Assembly (NCBI GenBank): GCA_030834835.1
Contig: JAUQXD010000060.1
Coordinates: 1 to 5,725, forward strand
Source of the DNA: Thermoflexales bacterium
Lineage (GTDB): Bacteria; Chloroflexota; Anaerolineae; Fen-1058
Reading direction: 5' to 3'
DNA length: 5,725 bases
This document shows, one piece after another, positions 5,588-5,725 of the stretch. Numbering within the stretch: the first letter of the stretch is position 1; each line of letters opens with the position of its first letter. The notes below the pieces were generated by a model. It worked only from the letters and a program-made list of their open reading frames with translations, did not search any database and was not told the DNA's origin. The position numbers and the translations under genes are program-made.

Positions 5588-5725
5588 CTACCGGCCGGCA
5601 ACCGCGATACTGATCAGGCCCAGCACGCCGATCGCAATGATGCCCGCGGTTGAGAAGCCGCCCGCTCTGGATACAAATAGTAAAACTGCAACCACAATCA
5701 GCAGCAAACCGACAACCAACCGAGA
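5588..5725 (-). CDS. Small two-helix membrane protein, C-terminal part (possibly almost complete)
   Basis: Forty-five codons are open from the window edge to a TAG at 5588. The peptide has two hydrophobic stretches: residues 3-18 (LVVGLLLIVVAVLLFV) and 27-43, separated by the short polar turn SRAGGFST. It ends in AGR. The first helix begins almost at the edge, so this may be nearly a whole protein of about 50 residues whose start lies just outside, or the tail of a longer one. TTG at 5719 is in frame but has no clear ribosome site within view. I do not recognise the family. The strongly hydrophobic, Val/Leu/Ile-rich composition and clean end make a real gene likely. It reads in the same direction as the methyltransferase, 75 bases upstream of it, and could share its transcript. 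Confidence 0.55.
   Translation of the reverse strand, partial: SRLVVGLLLIVVAVLLFVSRAGGFSTAGIIAIGVLGLISIAVAGR

Noticed and set aside
5558..5588. A weak TTGTGC / CTATAT pair before the methyltransferase gene.
   Set aside because: The spacing is 18-19 bases and both boxes match poorly; a shared transcript with the small membrane gene is equally likely.
1..5725. tRNA, rRNA, CRISPR array, insertion sequence or prophage elements.
   Set aside because: No cloverleaf, conserved rRNA segment, spaced direct-repeat array, transposase or attachment-site pair was seen on either strand.

Overview
The window is a GC-rich bacterial segment (roughly 60% GC by eye) with compact gene packing. The protein styles suggest an environmental Chloroflexota-like bacterium: a fused NDP-forming acyl-CoA synthetase, an ECF sigma factor paired with a soluble zinc anti-sigma factor, and an ICMT-type methyltransferase. 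That placement is inferred from general resemblance; the window has no rRNA or other marker gene to confirm it.

Layout. The only plus-strand gene (1-1730) is the C-terminal four fifths of an NDP-forming acyl-CoA synthetase whose start lies before the window. Everything else is on the minus strand. Facing it across 25 bases is a cytoplasmic enterochelin-esterase-like alpha/beta hydrolase with an N-terminal E-set (CBM48-like) domain (1757-2785), which has its own promoter. Next comes a short spacer (2786-2946) holding that promoter, an intrinsic terminator and a four-copy heptamer repeat.

The centre (2947-4651) is a probable four-gene minus-strand operon. In order of transcription it contains a six-helix CcmC-like membrane protein with a degenerate WWD segment, an ECF sigma factor, a one-domain zinc (ZAS/zf-HC2) anti-sigma factor, and a 57-residue basic zinc-ribbon protein. 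The last gene is easy to miss because it starts at TTG and is very short; only the anti-sigma TAG stop and one codon separate the two reading frames. A sigma70-type promoter lies upstream (4705-4733) and a strong terminator downstream (2862-2889), so the unit looks self-contained. The sigma, anti-sigma and zinc-ribbon trio suggests a metal- or redox-responsive switch. The CcmC-like protein hints at haem or another envelope-related input or target, but this link is inferred from position only.

Further upstream are an integral-membrane methyltransferase of the isoprenylcysteine carboxyl methyltransferase (ICMT/PEMT) type (4790-5512) and, at the window edge, the end or nearly all of a tiny two-helix membrane protein (5588-5725). 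No gene-free stretch exceeds about 165 bases. No tRNA, rRNA, CRISPR array, insertion sequence or phage feature was seen.
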